This document shows positions 1 to 10,661 of a DNA stretch of 64,000 nucleotides, piece by piece. The stretch is taken from contig NZ_WUUS01000002.1 of the NCBI RefSeq assembly GCF_009831625.1, forward strand, positions 310,001-374,000. Reading direction: 5' to 3'. The position numbers were made by a program, and so were the translations under genes. The DNA is from Halobaculum saliterrae. Its GTDB lineage: Archaea; Halobacteriota; Halobacteria; Halobacteriales; Haloferacaceae. The notes beneath the pieces are model-generated. The model did no database searches, was not told where the DNA came from, and saw nothing but the letters and a program-made list of their open reading frames with translations. Every line of letters starts with the position of its first letter. Within the stretch, counting starts at the first letter, position 1.

Positions 1-64
1 TCGACGGTGGCGTTCCGAACGGGTGTCGCCGAGCCGCGGCGACGGGTCCCGGTCCGTCCGACGC

Positions 65-283
65 TTACCGTTCTGGACGACCCCCTCCCGATCGCCAGCC
101 CCACGCCACCTCGGCCACGATCCAGAAGCCGGTCCACAGCCAGAAGAGGACGAACACCAGCACGGTCGTGGTCAACAACTCCGGCTCCAGTCGGCCGACC
201 GTCGCGACCAACTCCGGGTAGAAGGTGACGGCGAGCGCGACCGTCACGACGAAGCCGACCGAAGCGCAGCCGGCGTGTCCCAT
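65..283 (-). CDS. Small two-helix membrane protein
   Basis: This 72-residue protein begins with Met-Gly-His-Ala-Gly-Cys. It has two strongly hydrophobic stretches, about residues 6-24 and 37-62, the second rich in Phe and Trp. It ends in a short Arg/Gly-rich tail, so it should sit in the cytoplasmic membrane as a hairpin. The frame is open further upstream, but that extension is Arg/Pro-rich and runs through a promoter-like region, so I chose the ATG at 283. It lies divergent to the universal stress protein gene and may share its control region. I recognise no family; function is unknown. Confidence 0.55.
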   Translation of the reverse strand: MGHAGCASVGFVVTVALAVTFYPELVATVGRLEPELLTTTVLVFVLFWLWTGFWIVAEVAWGWRSGGGRPER

Positions 284-381
284 CGTCGTACCCGCCTTCG
301 CTCGCGGTCGGTTCGGGGGACGGTCAGGGGACCGTCGATCTCCCTCGCCCGCCGCCGGTGTGTACATAGTTGTCACCCCCC

Positions 382-480
382 ACGTTCGAAAGATCACGAA
401 CGTCAGATATATATCTGCCGGCGAACGGTCCGTTCCCTCCCGAGACCGTCCGAACGGCACCGAGGACAAACCATTATCAA
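382..480 (+). promoter_or_regulatory. Candidate operator and promoters before the stress-protein gene
   Basis: A perfect 7-bp inverted repeat, ACGTTCG-N8-CGAACGT, spans 382-403. It is followed at once by a perfect 14-bp palindrome, CAGATATATATCTG (404-417), which contains a symmetric TATA-like core. A second A/T-rich element, CCATTATCAA (471-480), lies about 30 bases before the ATG at 509, the spacing expected for a leaderless archaeal transcript. The symmetric element could serve either the divergent small membrane gene or a longer stress-gene transcript. The sequence is seen directly; operator function is inferred. Confidence 0.45.
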
Positions 481-508
481 CTGCACCGAGAACAGGATGT
501 CACCAGCC

Positions 509-1378
509 ATGTACGATCACATCCTCCTCCCGTTCGACGGCAGCGACGGCGCGACGGCGGTGTTGCATCACGTCGCCGAGATCGCCGCCGCCCACGACGC
601 GACCGTTCAGGTGCTGTTCGTCGCTGACACGACACGCGATTCGATGACCGTGATCGGCGGAGAGCCCGTGGACGCGCTCGTTGAACACGGGGAAGCCGTC
701 GTCGCGGACGCGGAACGGACCCTCGCGACGTCCGGCGTCGACTGCGAGACGGACGTCGTTCAGGGGAATCCGGCGGCCGAGATCCCCGCGTACGCCGAGC
801 GATACGGCCACGACCTGATCGCGATGCCGACGAACGGTCGGCGGGGGATCTCCCGGTACCTCCTTGGGAGTGTGACGGAGAAGGTCGTCCGCCTGTCGTC
901 GGTTCCGGTGTTGACGGCCCGGATGCGGCCGGACGAGCGGCTCGCGTTCCCCTACGAGGACGTCCTCGTTCCGACGGACGGAAGCCCCGGAGTCACCCCC
1001 GCGGTCGAACACGCGCTGACGCTCGCCTCGGCGCTCGGTGCGACCGTCCACGTGCTGTCGGTCGTGGACACCTCGTCGCCCGAACTCGAGACGCTGGCGG
1101 CCACCTCGGCGGAGGCCGGGGAGGGGGCCGCGACCGACGCCATCGACGACGTGGTTTCACGGGCCGAGGCACACGGCGTCGCCGAGGTCGTTCGGCACCT
1201 CGAACACGGGCACCCGGCCACCGAGATCCTGGAGTGCGTCGACGAGTCGGACGCCGACGCAGTCGTCATGGGAACGGTCGGCCGTCGCGGTACCGAGCGA
1301 GTACTGCTGGGCAGCGTCGCCGAGCGTACCGTGCGGTCGGCCCCGGTCCCGGTGATAACGGTCAGAGACGCGGAGTAG
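509..1378 (+). CDS. Tandem universal stress protein (UspA family)
   Basis: This 289-residue protein consists of two UspA domains in tandem. The first starts with the typical hydrophobic strand and acidic turn (HILLPFDGSDGA, residues 3-14). The second starts near residue 149 with VLVPTDGSPG. Each half ends with the nucleotide-binding pattern: GRRGISRYLLGSVTEKV in the first and GRRGTERVLLGSVAERT in the second, matching the G-x2-G-x9-G-S/T motif of ATP-binding Usp proteins. It is probably cytosolic and involved in stress survival; its target cannot be told from sequence. An in-frame ATG at 497 would add four residues. I prefer 509 because it begins the domain directly and lies about 30 bases from a TATA-like element. 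Confidence 0.88.
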   Translation: MYDHILLPFDGSDGATAVLHHVAEIAAAHDATVQVLFVADTTRDSMTVIGGEPVDALVEHGEAVVADAERTLATSGVDCETDVVQGNPAAEIPAYAERYGHDLIAMPTNGRRGISRYLLGSVTEKVVRLSSVPVLTARMRPDERLAFPYEDVLVPTDGSPGVTPAVEHALTLASALGATVHVLSVVDTSSPELETLAATSAEAGEGAATDAIDDVVSRAEAHGVAEVVRHLEHGHPATEILECVDESDADAVVMGTVGRRGTERVLLGSVAERTVRSAPVPVITVRDAE

Positions 1379-1423
1379 CCGCCGCGCGAACCGGCCGGCC
1401 GCGGCAACTGACGACGGCGGCGA

Positions 1424-2140
1424 TCAGGCGGAGTCGATCGCCTCGACGGTCAGATCGAAGCCCCATTCCGCCGTCGTCACGTCGTCGCCGCCGACGCTCC
1501 CGTCGGTGTGGTCGGCGTACGTCGTCTCGAACCGGACCGTCCCCGTCGGGAAACACCCGCCGAAACTCAGGGTGTCGTGGGCGACGTACAGTCCGACGAA
1601 CGCCGTGAGCGTTCCCCCCGCGGGGATCTCGACGGTTCCGTACTCCATCGTCTGGGCGATCCCCGACGCCAGCCGCCAGCACCCCTCGTCGGCGAGATCG
1701 AGATCCGGGACCGCCCGGTCCGGCTCGCCGGCCGTCGACCGGTCGGAGTGGGGGTACCAGACGAACGTCCCGTCGACGTCGCGTACGTACTGGAACACGA
1801 CGGGTCGATACTCGCCGATCACGACCGACTCGTCGGTCGCGTTCCCGACGTCCACCCTGAGAACCGGCGGCGACCCGTCGGTCACGTACGGGTTCGCGAG
1901 CGAGACGCGCGGACGGACGGGGAGTTCCGGCGGGGCATCCCGCGAGGAGATCCTCGCCTCGTGGGTCGCATCCGGCGGGTGGTCGCGATCGGAGGGGCGA
2001 GTATCGTCGTCGCCGTCGGTCCCGGTTCCGCCGTCCGGGAGCGGTCCGTCGGTCGAGCCGTCGGCGAGTCCCGCACAGCCGGCGAGTCCCGCGAGGCCGA
2101 CGACGCCGGCCGCACGGAGGAGGGCGCGTCTGTTCTGCAT
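1424..2140 (-). CDS. Tat-exported lipoprotein of unknown function
   Basis: This 238-residue secreted protein carries a haloarchaeal Tat signal. Two arginines (residues 4-5) precede a hydrophobic stretch ending in the lipobox LAGC, so Cys22 should be lipid-modified and anchor it outside the cell. An Asp/Gly/Thr-rich linker follows (about 24-60), then a beta-rich domain. Its features (NPYVTDGSPPVLRVDVGN, then alternating strands and a late GGTLTAFVGLYVA) suggest an immunoglobulin-like sandwich. I recognise no catalytic motif. The neighbours give no functional clue: a stress protein converges on it and a short unknown protein lies divergent. Confidence 0.75.
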   Translation of the reverse strand: MQNRRALLRAAGVVGLAGLAGCAGLADGSTDGPLPDGGTGTDGDDDTRPSDRDHPPDATHEARISSRDAPPELPVRPRVSLANPYVTDGSPPVLRVDVGNATDESVVIGEYRPVVFQYVRDVDGTFVWYPHSDRSTAGEPDRAVPDLDLADEGCWRLASGIAQTMEYGTVEIPAGGTLTAFVGLYVAHDTLSFGGCFPTGTVRFETTYADHTDGSVGGDDVTTAEWGFDLTVEAIDSA

Positions 2141-2293
2141 GGGTGACCGTTGTCGGGTGAGCTGTTAAGCACGCCGTACGGTCAAACCGGCCTTTGACTC
2201 TCCGCTGTCGCCGGTCTCCGATCCGGCGAGAGTGTCGACCCATGTCGCGATGGGGACCGACAACGGGATGCGACGCCGGCCGAACACACGTCC

Positions 2294-2590
2294 GTGACCG
2301 AGACGATCACGATCGAGGTGGTGCACACCGTCGCGTCCGGGGAACTCGACGAGGCCGATCTGCAGCCGGCGCTTCGGGAGATCGCCGACTCCCGCCACGT
2401 CGTCGTCGGTCGCCGGGGCGGACGCCAGTCGTGGCTCGATCGGCTCCGAGCGTTCCTCGCGCGCGAGCCGGTCGAGGCGGTGACCGTCGTGACCGACGAG
2501 CCGGCGGCGGAGGGCGAGGAGCTGACGCTCCGCGTCGACGAGACTGAGATCCCCGGGGTGTACGTCGCGGCGGCGACGACGAACGAGTGA
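2294..2590 (+). CDS. Conserved-looking short acidic protein, unknown
   Basis: This is a 98-residue soluble protein starting at GTG (2294). It shows beta-alpha-beta character: an initial strand (TITIEVVHTV), a helix (DLQPALREIADS), a strand, an Arg/Trp-rich loop (GRRGGRQSWLDRLRAFL), and two further strands. Composition and codon use match the genes around it, and the frame remains acidic to the end, which supports a real gene. It lies divergent from the lipoprotein gene and convergent to katG. I recognise no family and no catalytic motif. Confidence 0.55.
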   Translation: MTETITIEVVHTVASGELDEADLQPALREIADSRHVVVGRRGGRQSWLDRLRAFLAREPVEAVTVVTDEPAAEGEELTLRVDETEIPGVYVAAATTNE

Positions 2591-2660
2591 GCGGCGCGAT
2601 CGTTCGTCGAACGAATCGAAGGGAACGAGAACGGAGTCGGGGCCCCGATCGGTTCCGTCG

Positions 2661-4889
<2,229 letters not shown>

Positions 4890-5010
4890 TCAGCCAACAT
4901 TAGTTTGTCATCGGGGCAGGTCGCCGTCCCCGACACCGAACACGGCCGGGTTCGACACGACGGATCGAACCGCCGTTTCCGGTCGACCGATCGTCGGAGG
5001 TCGGTGCGAG

Positions 5011-6438
5011 TCAGTGTGAGTGGCCGTCGTCGCCGCGGCTGAACTGTCCGGAGAACCCGCGCTGGACGACCTCCGAGAGCGCCGGGTGCACGTGAACCGA
5101 CTCGCGGATGTCGCTGACCGTTCCCGATCCGGCCTTCATCGCGACGACGACCTCCTCGATGAGGGTGGACGCCTGCGGACCGATGATGTGACAGCCGAGG
5201 ATCTCCCCCTCCAACGAGATGATCGCCTTGAGGAACCCCTCCGCCTTCATCGCGCCGCCGCGAGCCGTCTGGTCGTACCGGTAGGTCCGGGTCGCGTACT
5301 CGCGATCGGCCGCTCGGAGTTCGTCCTCGGTCGCCCCGACTCCCGCGACCTCGGGGGAGGCGAAGACGGCGAACGGCATCGCGTCGTAGTCGACGGGCTG
5401 GAGTTCGTCGCCGAGGAGGTTCCGGACGACCGCCTGCGCCTCGTGGTTCGCGCTGTGTTTCAGCAGGTACTCGCCGACGATGTCGCCGAGCGCCCACACG
5501 CCGTCGGCGGTCGTCCGGAGGAACTCGTCGGTCTCGACGAACCCGCGCTCGTCGGTCTCGATCGAGGTCGCCCCCAAGTTCAGCGTGTCCGTGTTCGGCG
5601 TCCGGCCCGCGGCGACGAGGAGTTCGTCGCCGGTGACCGAGACGCCCTCGTCGTCGACGACCCCGCCGTCGTCGCCGTACTCGTAGGGCTTCGCCTCGAC
5701 GGTGACGCTCCCGTCCGACTGCGAGACTGCGGTCGCGGCGTGCCCCGTGTGGACGGTCATCCGGTCGGCGAAGCGCTCGGTGAACGCCTCGGCGACCTCA
5801 GGGTCCGCCTCGGGGAGGAGGTTCGGCCGCCGGCCGACGATCGTCACCTCGCTGCCGAACGTCTCGAAGAAGTGGCCCAACTCGGCGGCGATGTACCCGC
5901 CGCCGACGACGACCAGATGCTCGGGGGGCGTCTCCAACCGGAGGGCCTCGGTGCTCGTCAGGTAGTCCACGTCGTCGATCCCGTCGACGGGCGGGACCGA
6001 CGGGCGCGTTCCCGCGGCGATGAGCACCGTGTCGGCCCGTATCTGTGTGCCGTCGTCCTCGCCCCCAACGATCTCGATGGTGTGGTCGTCGACGAACCGA
6101 CCCTCGCCCTCGTATAGGTCGTGTTTCGGGGACGACCGGAGCCCCTCCCTGATCGACTCGGAGTCGCCCTCGACCTCCTCGTTGACCTCGTGGACGATCT
6201 CGGGGAAGTCCACGTCGTCGACGGTGGCGTCGATGTGGAACTCGTCGGCCCGCTCGACGGTCTCGAGCATCTCCGCGTGGTACAACAGGAGCTTCGACGG
6301 GATGCACCCGCGGTTGAGGCAGGTCCCCCCGAGCCGTCCCTTCTCCACGACGGCGACCGACTGCCCCCGGTTGGCGACCGCGTTCGCCACGTCGAGTCCG
6401 GAGCCCGATCCGATCACGAGGAAGTCGACTTCGTCCAT
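5011..6438 (-). CDS. FAD-dependent disulfide reductase (possible bis-gamma-glutamylcystine reductase)
   Basis: This 475-residue flavoprotein belongs to the class I pyridine nucleotide-disulfide oxidoreductases. It has an N-terminal FAD-binding GSGSGLDVA fingerprint, a redox-active pair Cys40/Cys45 (GGTCLNRGCIPSK), a central NAD(P)-binding VVGGGYIAAELG, the second FAD motif VWALGDIVG, and a C-terminal dimer domain with the His-Glu pair HPALSE. It resembles mycothione reductases and haloarchaeal bis-gamma-glutamylcystine reductase, which keeps the archaeal thiol gamma-Glu-Cys reduced. Dihydrolipoamide dehydrogenase remains possible, but no 2-oxoacid dehydrogenase genes are nearby. Its position between katG and a regulator with a single cysteine favours thiol homeostasis. 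The ATG at 6438 starts the domain and lies about 27 bases from a TATA-like site. Confidence 0.85.
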   Translation of the reverse strand: MDEVDFLVIGSGSGLDVANAVANRGQSVAVVEKGRLGGTCLNRGCIPSKLLLYHAEMLETVERADEFHIDATVDDVDFPEIVHEVNEEVEGDSESIREGLRSSPKHDLYEGEGRFVDDHTIEIVGGEDDGTQIRADTVLIAAGTRPSVPPVDGIDDVDYLTSTEALRLETPPEHLVVVGGGYIAAELGHFFETFGSEVTIVGRRPNLLPEADPEVAEAFTERFADRMTVHTGHAATAVSQSDGSVTVEAKPYEYGDDGGVVDDEGVSVTGDELLVAAGRTPNTDTLNLGATSIETDERGFVETDEFLRTTADGVWALGDIVGEYLLKHSANHEAQAVVRNLLGDELQPVDYDAMPFAVFASPEVAGVGATEDELRAADREYATRTYRYDQTARGGAMKAEGFLKAIISLEGEILGCHIIGPQASTLIEEVVVAMKAGSGTVSDIRESVHVHPALSEVVQRGFSGQFSRGDDGHSH

Positions 6439-6460
6439 AGGTCCGAGGTCGACGAGCGGG

Positions 6461-6470
6461 TACAATAATC
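6461..6470 (-). promoter_or_regulatory. TATA-like element of the disulfide reductase gene
   Basis: On the minus strand this reads GATTATTGTA and is centred about 27 bases before the ATG at 6438. It is the only A/T-rich block in the 204-bp gap, and its spacing supports a leaderless transcript and the start chosen for the reductase. Confidence 0.5.
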
Positions 6471-6642
6471 AACGGGCGGTGTGTCCGCCGGGCACCAGCG
6501 CGCGGGAGCGGCGAGAACGTGCGAGCTGACCCCGTTCGGGCGCGGGGCTGTCCACAGATCTCCCCGCATCGGCGCTCTGGATCGTTTACGTCATCGTGAC
6601 CGACGTGCCGCCGACGCCTGGGAGAAGGTGTCCCGCATGTGA

Positions 6643-7446
6643 CTACTGGAACTGGTCGCGAGCGGGAATCAGTCCGTGGGCCATGAGCCGTCGGGCGATC
6701 ACGACGAGTCCGTTCCCGAACCCCTCGCCGAAGATGGCTTGCTCCTTCCCCGAGTCCGGCATGATCGAACTCACCAGGATCGTCGAGCGATCCACCAGAA
6801 GGAGTCGACCGATCGCCGTCTCGTTATCGGTCGCGTCCTGCCCGTGTAACCACTCCAGCCCGGAGACGAACGTCTTCGCCTCCGGCACGGCCGCCTCGAC
6901 GCGGTCCCGGAGCGTGGGGGTCAACGTTCCGACGATCAGTTCGATGCCGTCGGGGATCTCGTTGAGGGTCTCGACGAGTTCGTCGGTCAGCAGCGACTCG
7001 TCGCCGAGGACGAGCACGATCTCGTCCTCGGCCGTCTCGAGGAGTTGATCCGCCCGGTTCTCGATCGAGTCCCGTCCGGCCAACGCCCAGATCTGCTGGA
7101 CGGGCGACTCGTCCTCGTCCTCGACGACGTCGACCGTCTCGAGGGCGTTCTGCAGTCGCTCGACGCGCTCCTCGTACTGATCGCGGAGCGTCTCTGTCGC
7201 CTCCTCGAGCGGTACCGCGCGGAACTGCTGTGGGCTCGAGTGCTGAATCTCGACCAGCCCTTGCGCCTCGAGGACCCGTATCGCGTCGTACACCCGCGTC
7301 CGAGGGACCTCGGTGAGTTCGCTCAGCTTCTTCGCGGTTCCCGTGTTCAATCGCGTCAATCCGACGAAGCACCGAGCTTCGTACTCCTTCAGGCCGAGTT
7401 GTTGGAGGACGCCGATCGCCTCCTCCACGTGTTCTGGTGTGTCCAT
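6643..7446 (-). CDS. TrmB-family regulator with a single cysteine (OxsR-like)
   Basis: This is a 267-residue DNA-binding regulator. Residues 1-80 form a TrmB-type winged helix (LGLKEYEARCFVGLTRL, then VPRTRVYDAIRVLEAQGLVEI). A helical linker follows, and then a C-terminal alpha/beta domain (about 115-265) of the short TrmB/PLD-like kind. It has exactly one cysteine, Cys26, in the first helix of the winged domain. That position resembles the single conserved cysteine of OxsR, the TrmB-family thiol-switch regulator reported in Haloferax. With KatG and a disulfide reductase downstream, a role in oxidative-stress control is likely but inferred. A Met three codons upstream (7455) is an alternative start. 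Confidence 0.82.
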   Translation of the reverse strand: MDTPEHVEEAIGVLQQLGLKEYEARCFVGLTRLNTGTAKKLSELTEVPRTRVYDAIRVLEAQGLVEIQHSSPQQFRAVPLEEATETLRDQYEERVERLQNALETVDVVEDEDESPVQQIWALAGRDSIENRADQLLETAEDEIVLVLGDESLLTDELVETLNEIPDGIELIVGTLTPTLRDRVEAAVPEAKTFVSGLEWLHGQDATDNETAIGRLLLVDRSTILVSSIMPDSGKEQAIFGEGFGNGLVVIARRLMAHGLIPARDQFQ

Positions 7447-7457
7447 GTGTCCCAACC

Positions 7458-7476
7458 TCCCGGGTCTACCCCGGGA
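7458..7476 (-). promoter_or_regulatory. GC-rich inverted repeat before the single-cysteine TrmB gene
   Basis: A perfect 7-bp inverted repeat, TCCCGGG-N5-CCCGGGA, lies 12 bases before the start codon at 7446. It could be an operator bound by the dimeric regulator itself, or a stem-loop in the 5' end of its message. The sequence shows the symmetry; which role it plays is not decided. Confidence 0.4.
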
Positions 7477-7510
7477 CTTCTCTGAAGATTACTCCCCGGA
7501 CAGATAGGTA

Positions 7511-7531
7511 TTGTCACTCTCGTCATGACAA
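7511..7531. promoter_or_regulatory. TTGTCA-N9-TGACAA inverted repeat between two TrmB genes
   Basis: A perfect 6-bp inverted repeat with a 9-bp spacer sits in the 392-bp gap between the divergent TrmB-family genes (7447-7838). Its centre-to-centre spacing suits a winged-helix dimer. Elsewhere in the gap, an A/T-rich patch (about 7687-7709, GATTAATCACAAAAGAGATAA) may be a promoter for the rightward gene with a leader of over 100 bases. No other gene is supported in the gap. Confidence 0.42.
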
Positions 7532-7838
7532 AGACACCCATTGTCCGTAGATTCGGCGCCTCGACACCGCTATCGGCCATACGGCCGTAGGCGTCCGAGC
7601 CGATTTGTGACTCCACCAGTCACGGTCAGGTGCCGGTCCGCTCTGTGCCCGTGTTCGAACGATGCGACCGGATACGATACTCACCCGATTAATCACAAAA
7701 GAGATAATGAGGTGGAACACTACTGCCAATCTGCGCGCAGACCAGTTCAGTGTCCCAACCACCGTACTGCTGCGTGCTAACTCGGTCACCTCACCACGAG
7801 GTGGCCGGGCCATCTACCTTCGGAACACGGGTTATCGA

Positions 7839-8645
7839 ATGAACGAAGACACGACTGCGGACCCTCAATCGGCGGCGATCGAGCAACTCGAACGGTTCGG
7901 GCTGAGCGCGTACGCCGCGCGGACGTTCGTGGCCCTCTCGGGTCTGGAGTCGGGAACCGCCAAGGACGTGAGCGAGGTGTCGACGGTCCCGCGAACCCGG
8001 GTATACGACGCGATCGAGGAACTAAAGGACCGAGGGCTCGTCGACGTCCTCCAGTCCTCGCCGAAGCAGTTCCACGCCGTCTCGGCCGAGACCGCGAGCC
8101 GGACGTTCGAGCACGAACTCCGGCACCGCTCGGACGTGCTGCGGACGGCGCTCGGCGAACTCGAGCCAGTCGAACAACGAGCCGAACAGCGAGGGGTCTG
8201 GACGGTCAACGGGCGGCGGGCGATCACGGAACGAGTCATCGAGTTCTTCGCGAACGCCGAGGAGGAGATCGTCTACATGACCGTCGAGGACGTCCTCACC
8301 GAGGACCTGATCGACGAGCTGAGCGAGGCCGCGGAGCGGGGCGTCTCGATCAAACTCGGGGGCGTCTCGCCGGACGTCCAGGAGCGTATCCAGGAGGAGA
8401 TCCCCGGCGCGGAGACGTTCGAGTCGCTGTGGGTCTGGTCCGATACGTCGGCGGGGCGGGTCATGATGGTCGACGGACGGCGAACCCTCGTGAGCGTGAT
8501 CGCCGACGGGCCCGACGCCTCGCCGTCCGACCCACAGTCGGAGACCGCCATCTGGGGCGAGGGCGAGGGCAACGGTCTGGTCGTCGTGTTGAAGGCGGTG
8601 TTCACGTGGCGGCTCGGCGGCGAGGACCCCGAGGACCGGGACTGA
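7839..8645 (+). CDS. TrmB-family regulator, cysteine-free paralogue
   Basis: This 268-residue regulator is a paralogue of the one encoded divergently at 6643-7446. The winged helix is clearly alike (FGLSAYAARTFVAL and VPRTRVYDAIEELKDRGLVDV), as is the C-terminal domain ending in GEGEGNGLVVVLKAVF. The residue matching Cys26 of the neighbour is Thr, and there is no cysteine anywhere in the protein. The ATG at 7839 fits the domain start; the open frame upstream gives unconvincing protein. The divergent layout suggests mutual or shared regulation. Its ligand is unknown. Confidence 0.8.
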   Translation: MNEDTTADPQSAAIEQLERFGLSAYAARTFVALSGLESGTAKDVSEVSTVPRTRVYDAIEELKDRGLVDVLQSSPKQFHAVSAETASRTFEHELRHRSDVLRTALGELEPVEQRAEQRGVWTVNGRRAITERVIEFFANAEEEIVYMTVEDVLTEDLIDELSEAAERGVSIKLGGVSPDVQERIQEEIPGAETFESLWVWSDTSAGRVMMVDGRRTLVSVIADGPDASPSDPQSETAIWGEGEGNGLVVVLKAVFTWRLGGEDPEDRD

Positions 8646-8713
8646 GGGCTCCACACCGGAGGTCGCTCCCACGAACCACGAACCCACGACACGGAAGGTG
8701 GAGCGGGCGACAG

Positions 8714-9694
8714 TCAGCCGACCAACCCCAGCAGTCCCAGCACCCACCGCCCCACCTCCGACGCCGCGAACAACCCCCCCTCAGGTCGCGAGAGCCGTCG
8801 GCCAGTCCACAGCGCCGCGACCATGACCACGGTGACGACGGTGAGCCACGCCACCGACTCCAGCGCGACGGTCCCGAACGACAACGGTCGGACGACCGCA
8901 CCCAGCCCCAACACGCCGAGCATGTTGAACACGTTGCTCCCGACGACGTTGCCGACTGACACGCCGATCTGTCCCTGCCGCATCGCGACCAGCGAGACGG
9001 CGAACTCCGGCGTCGAGGTTCCCGCGGCGACGACGGTCCCGCCGATGACCGAGTCGGGCACGCCCGCGGTCCGTGCCAGCGACGAGGCTGCCCCCACCAT
9101 CAGGTCGCCGCTCACGAGGACGACGGCGAGACCAACCATCAGCAGGACCGCGTCGCGGCCGCGGAAGCTCACGCGCTCAGTCAGTTCCGTCGGGATGGTG
9201 TCGGTCTCGGCGGCGGGGTCCGCGTCCGGGGCACCGGAGCCGGTACGGAGCAGGTACGCGACGTAGGCGACGAACGAGACGACGAGCGCGGCGCCCTCGA
9301 TGCGAGTCACCGTGCCGTCGAGCAGGACCGCGGCACCGACGAGTGTGCTCGCCACCAGAACCACGCCGTCGCGGTGGATCAGCGATCGGTTGATCGGGAT
9401 GATTCGGACCAGGGAGACGACGCCGAGGATGAACGCGAGGTTGTAGATGTTCGACCCGACGACGTTGCCGACCGCGATCGCCCCCAACCCGGCCACCGCC
9501 GCGTCCGCGGTGACCACCAACTCCGGGGTGGAGGTGCCGACGGCGACGATGGTGAGGCCGATAGTCAGCTCCGACAGCCCGATCCGACGCGCCAGCCGGA
9601 CCACGGAGTCGACGAGGAGACGGGCCCCGATCCAGAGCCCGGCGACCGTCGCGACGAGCACACCGACGTGGACAGCAGTACCGCCGAGTACCAT
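8714..9694 (-). CDS. Sodium/calcium exchanger family membrane antiporter
   Basis: This 326-residue integral membrane protein has about ten hydrophobic segments in two homologous halves. It carries the paired alpha-repeat motifs of the Ca2+:cation antiporter superfamily: TIVAVGTSTPELVV followed by GNVVGSNIYN in the first half, and TVVAAGTSTPEFAV followed by GNVVGSNVFN in the second. The acidic residue in each STPE motif is the cation-binding glutamate. It resembles the YrbG/CaxA-type calcium-sodium antiporters. The start is taken at the ATG at 9694, because the 31-residue upstream extension is Arg-rich and unlike the family. It converges on the TrmB gene. Confidence 0.9.
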   Translation of the reverse strand: MVLGGTAVHVGVLVATVAGLWIGARLLVDSVVRLARRIGLSELTIGLTIVAVGTSTPELVVTADAAVAGLGAIAVGNVVGSNIYNLAFILGVVSLVRIIPINRSLIHRDGVVLVASTLVGAAVLLDGTVTRIEGAALVVSFVAYVAYLLRTGSGAPDADPAAETDTIPTELTERVSFRGRDAVLLMVGLAVVLVSGDLMVGAASSLARTAGVPDSVIGGTVVAAGTSTPEFAVSLVAMRQGQIGVSVGNVVGSNVFNMLGVLGLGAVVRPLSFGTVALESVAWLTVVTVVMVAALWTGRRLSRPEGGLFAASEVGRWVLGLLGLVG

Positions 9695-9821
9695 GCGTGT
9701 GGTGACGGATGTCAGGATACGCCCGGATAAAACCGGTCGGAGCCCGCGTCGGGATACCGCGATGAGAGCGGGCCCGGCCCCCGGCACCGCACCCTTCGCA
9801 TCCCTGAGACGACGGGCGATC

Positions 9822-10373
9822 TCACTCCGGGGGTGCCGCTCGCCGCTCCTCGAACCTGCCGTTTGCGAAGACCGTGACCCGACCGTTCTCCTCGCTGAGC
9901 GTGATCGCCGCGACGACCTCCTCGCGGGTCGAGGTCTCCAGCGCGCTCATGTGACGGGCACCCATCCATCCCGCATACGGGAGGTCACCGACGCGTCGGC
10001 GCTCGGCCTCGGAGAGCTGTTTGACTCGGACCATCGCCTCGTCGATCGTCCCGTCGCTGTGGACGACGATCGCGCCATCGCAGGACGACGCGACGGTCTC
10101 CGCGGTCTCGAGGAGCACGTCGGTCCCGTCGAGGACGCTCGCACAGTCCTCGACCGGCCACCGGTTCGACCCCATCGGGTCGGTGAGTTCGGCGATCGAC
10201 TCCCGTTCGATGATGAAGTAGAGCCCGGGTCCGCGCGCGACTGGATCGTCCCATCGGTCGAACCCGAGGCTGACGTCCTTGGTGCATCGCTCGACCCGCT
10301 CGAGTATCGTACCGACGGCCGTGTCGTCGGGGTCCTGCTCCGCCATCTCCGAGCTGTGGATGGGATCGACCAT
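9822..10373 (-). CDS. dacZ: DisA_N-domain diadenylate cyclase (DacZ-like)
   Basis: This 183-residue cytosolic protein has one DisA_N (DAC) domain, predicted to join two ATP molecules into cyclic di-AMP. The catalytic DGA motif is present in SCDGAIVVHSDG, and the second motif appears as GARHMSALETSTREE, where bacterial enzymes usually have RHR. Haloarchaea are known to make c-di-AMP with DacZ, linked to osmotic control. The start at 10373 places an A/T-rich block (about 10401-10414) at TATA distance; an ATG at 10346 would give 174 residues. The 288-bp gap to the divergent gene (10374-10661) holds no other gene that I can support. Confidence 0.75.
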   Translation of the reverse strand: MVDPIHSSEMAEQDPDDTAVGTILERVERCTKDVSLGFDRWDDPVARGPGLYFIIERESIAELTDPMGSNRWPVEDCASVLDGTDVLLETAETVASSCDGAIVVHSDGTIDEAMVRVKQLSEAERRRVGDLPYAGWMGARHMSALETSTREEVVAAITLSEENGRVTVFANGRFEERRAAPPE

Positions 10374-10661
10374 TCCGTTCGTCGGATGATACGATCGCCG
10401 GGAGAATATCGACACCGAATTTCCGGGTGAGCTGGTGTATTGATTAACCGGGTCAACCTTGAGGAGATCGCCCCGGACGGTGACACCGAGAATGTGGACG
10501 GGCGAGAGGATGCGACGGGGTAAACTCCCGCCGACCCCGGTATCAACGACGCTCACGAGACGGGGACATCGAACCGACACGGATCGGACCCCCCACGGTG
10601 CCGGTTTCGTGGGTGATACTCGGGGACGAACGGTTTTCAATCGGGACCGGGTTCGACGAGT

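Noticed and set aside
23-508. N-terminal extension of the universal stress protein to base 23
   Set aside because: The extra residues are Arg/Ser/Pro-rich and run through promoter-like palindromes; the Usp fold starts at 509.
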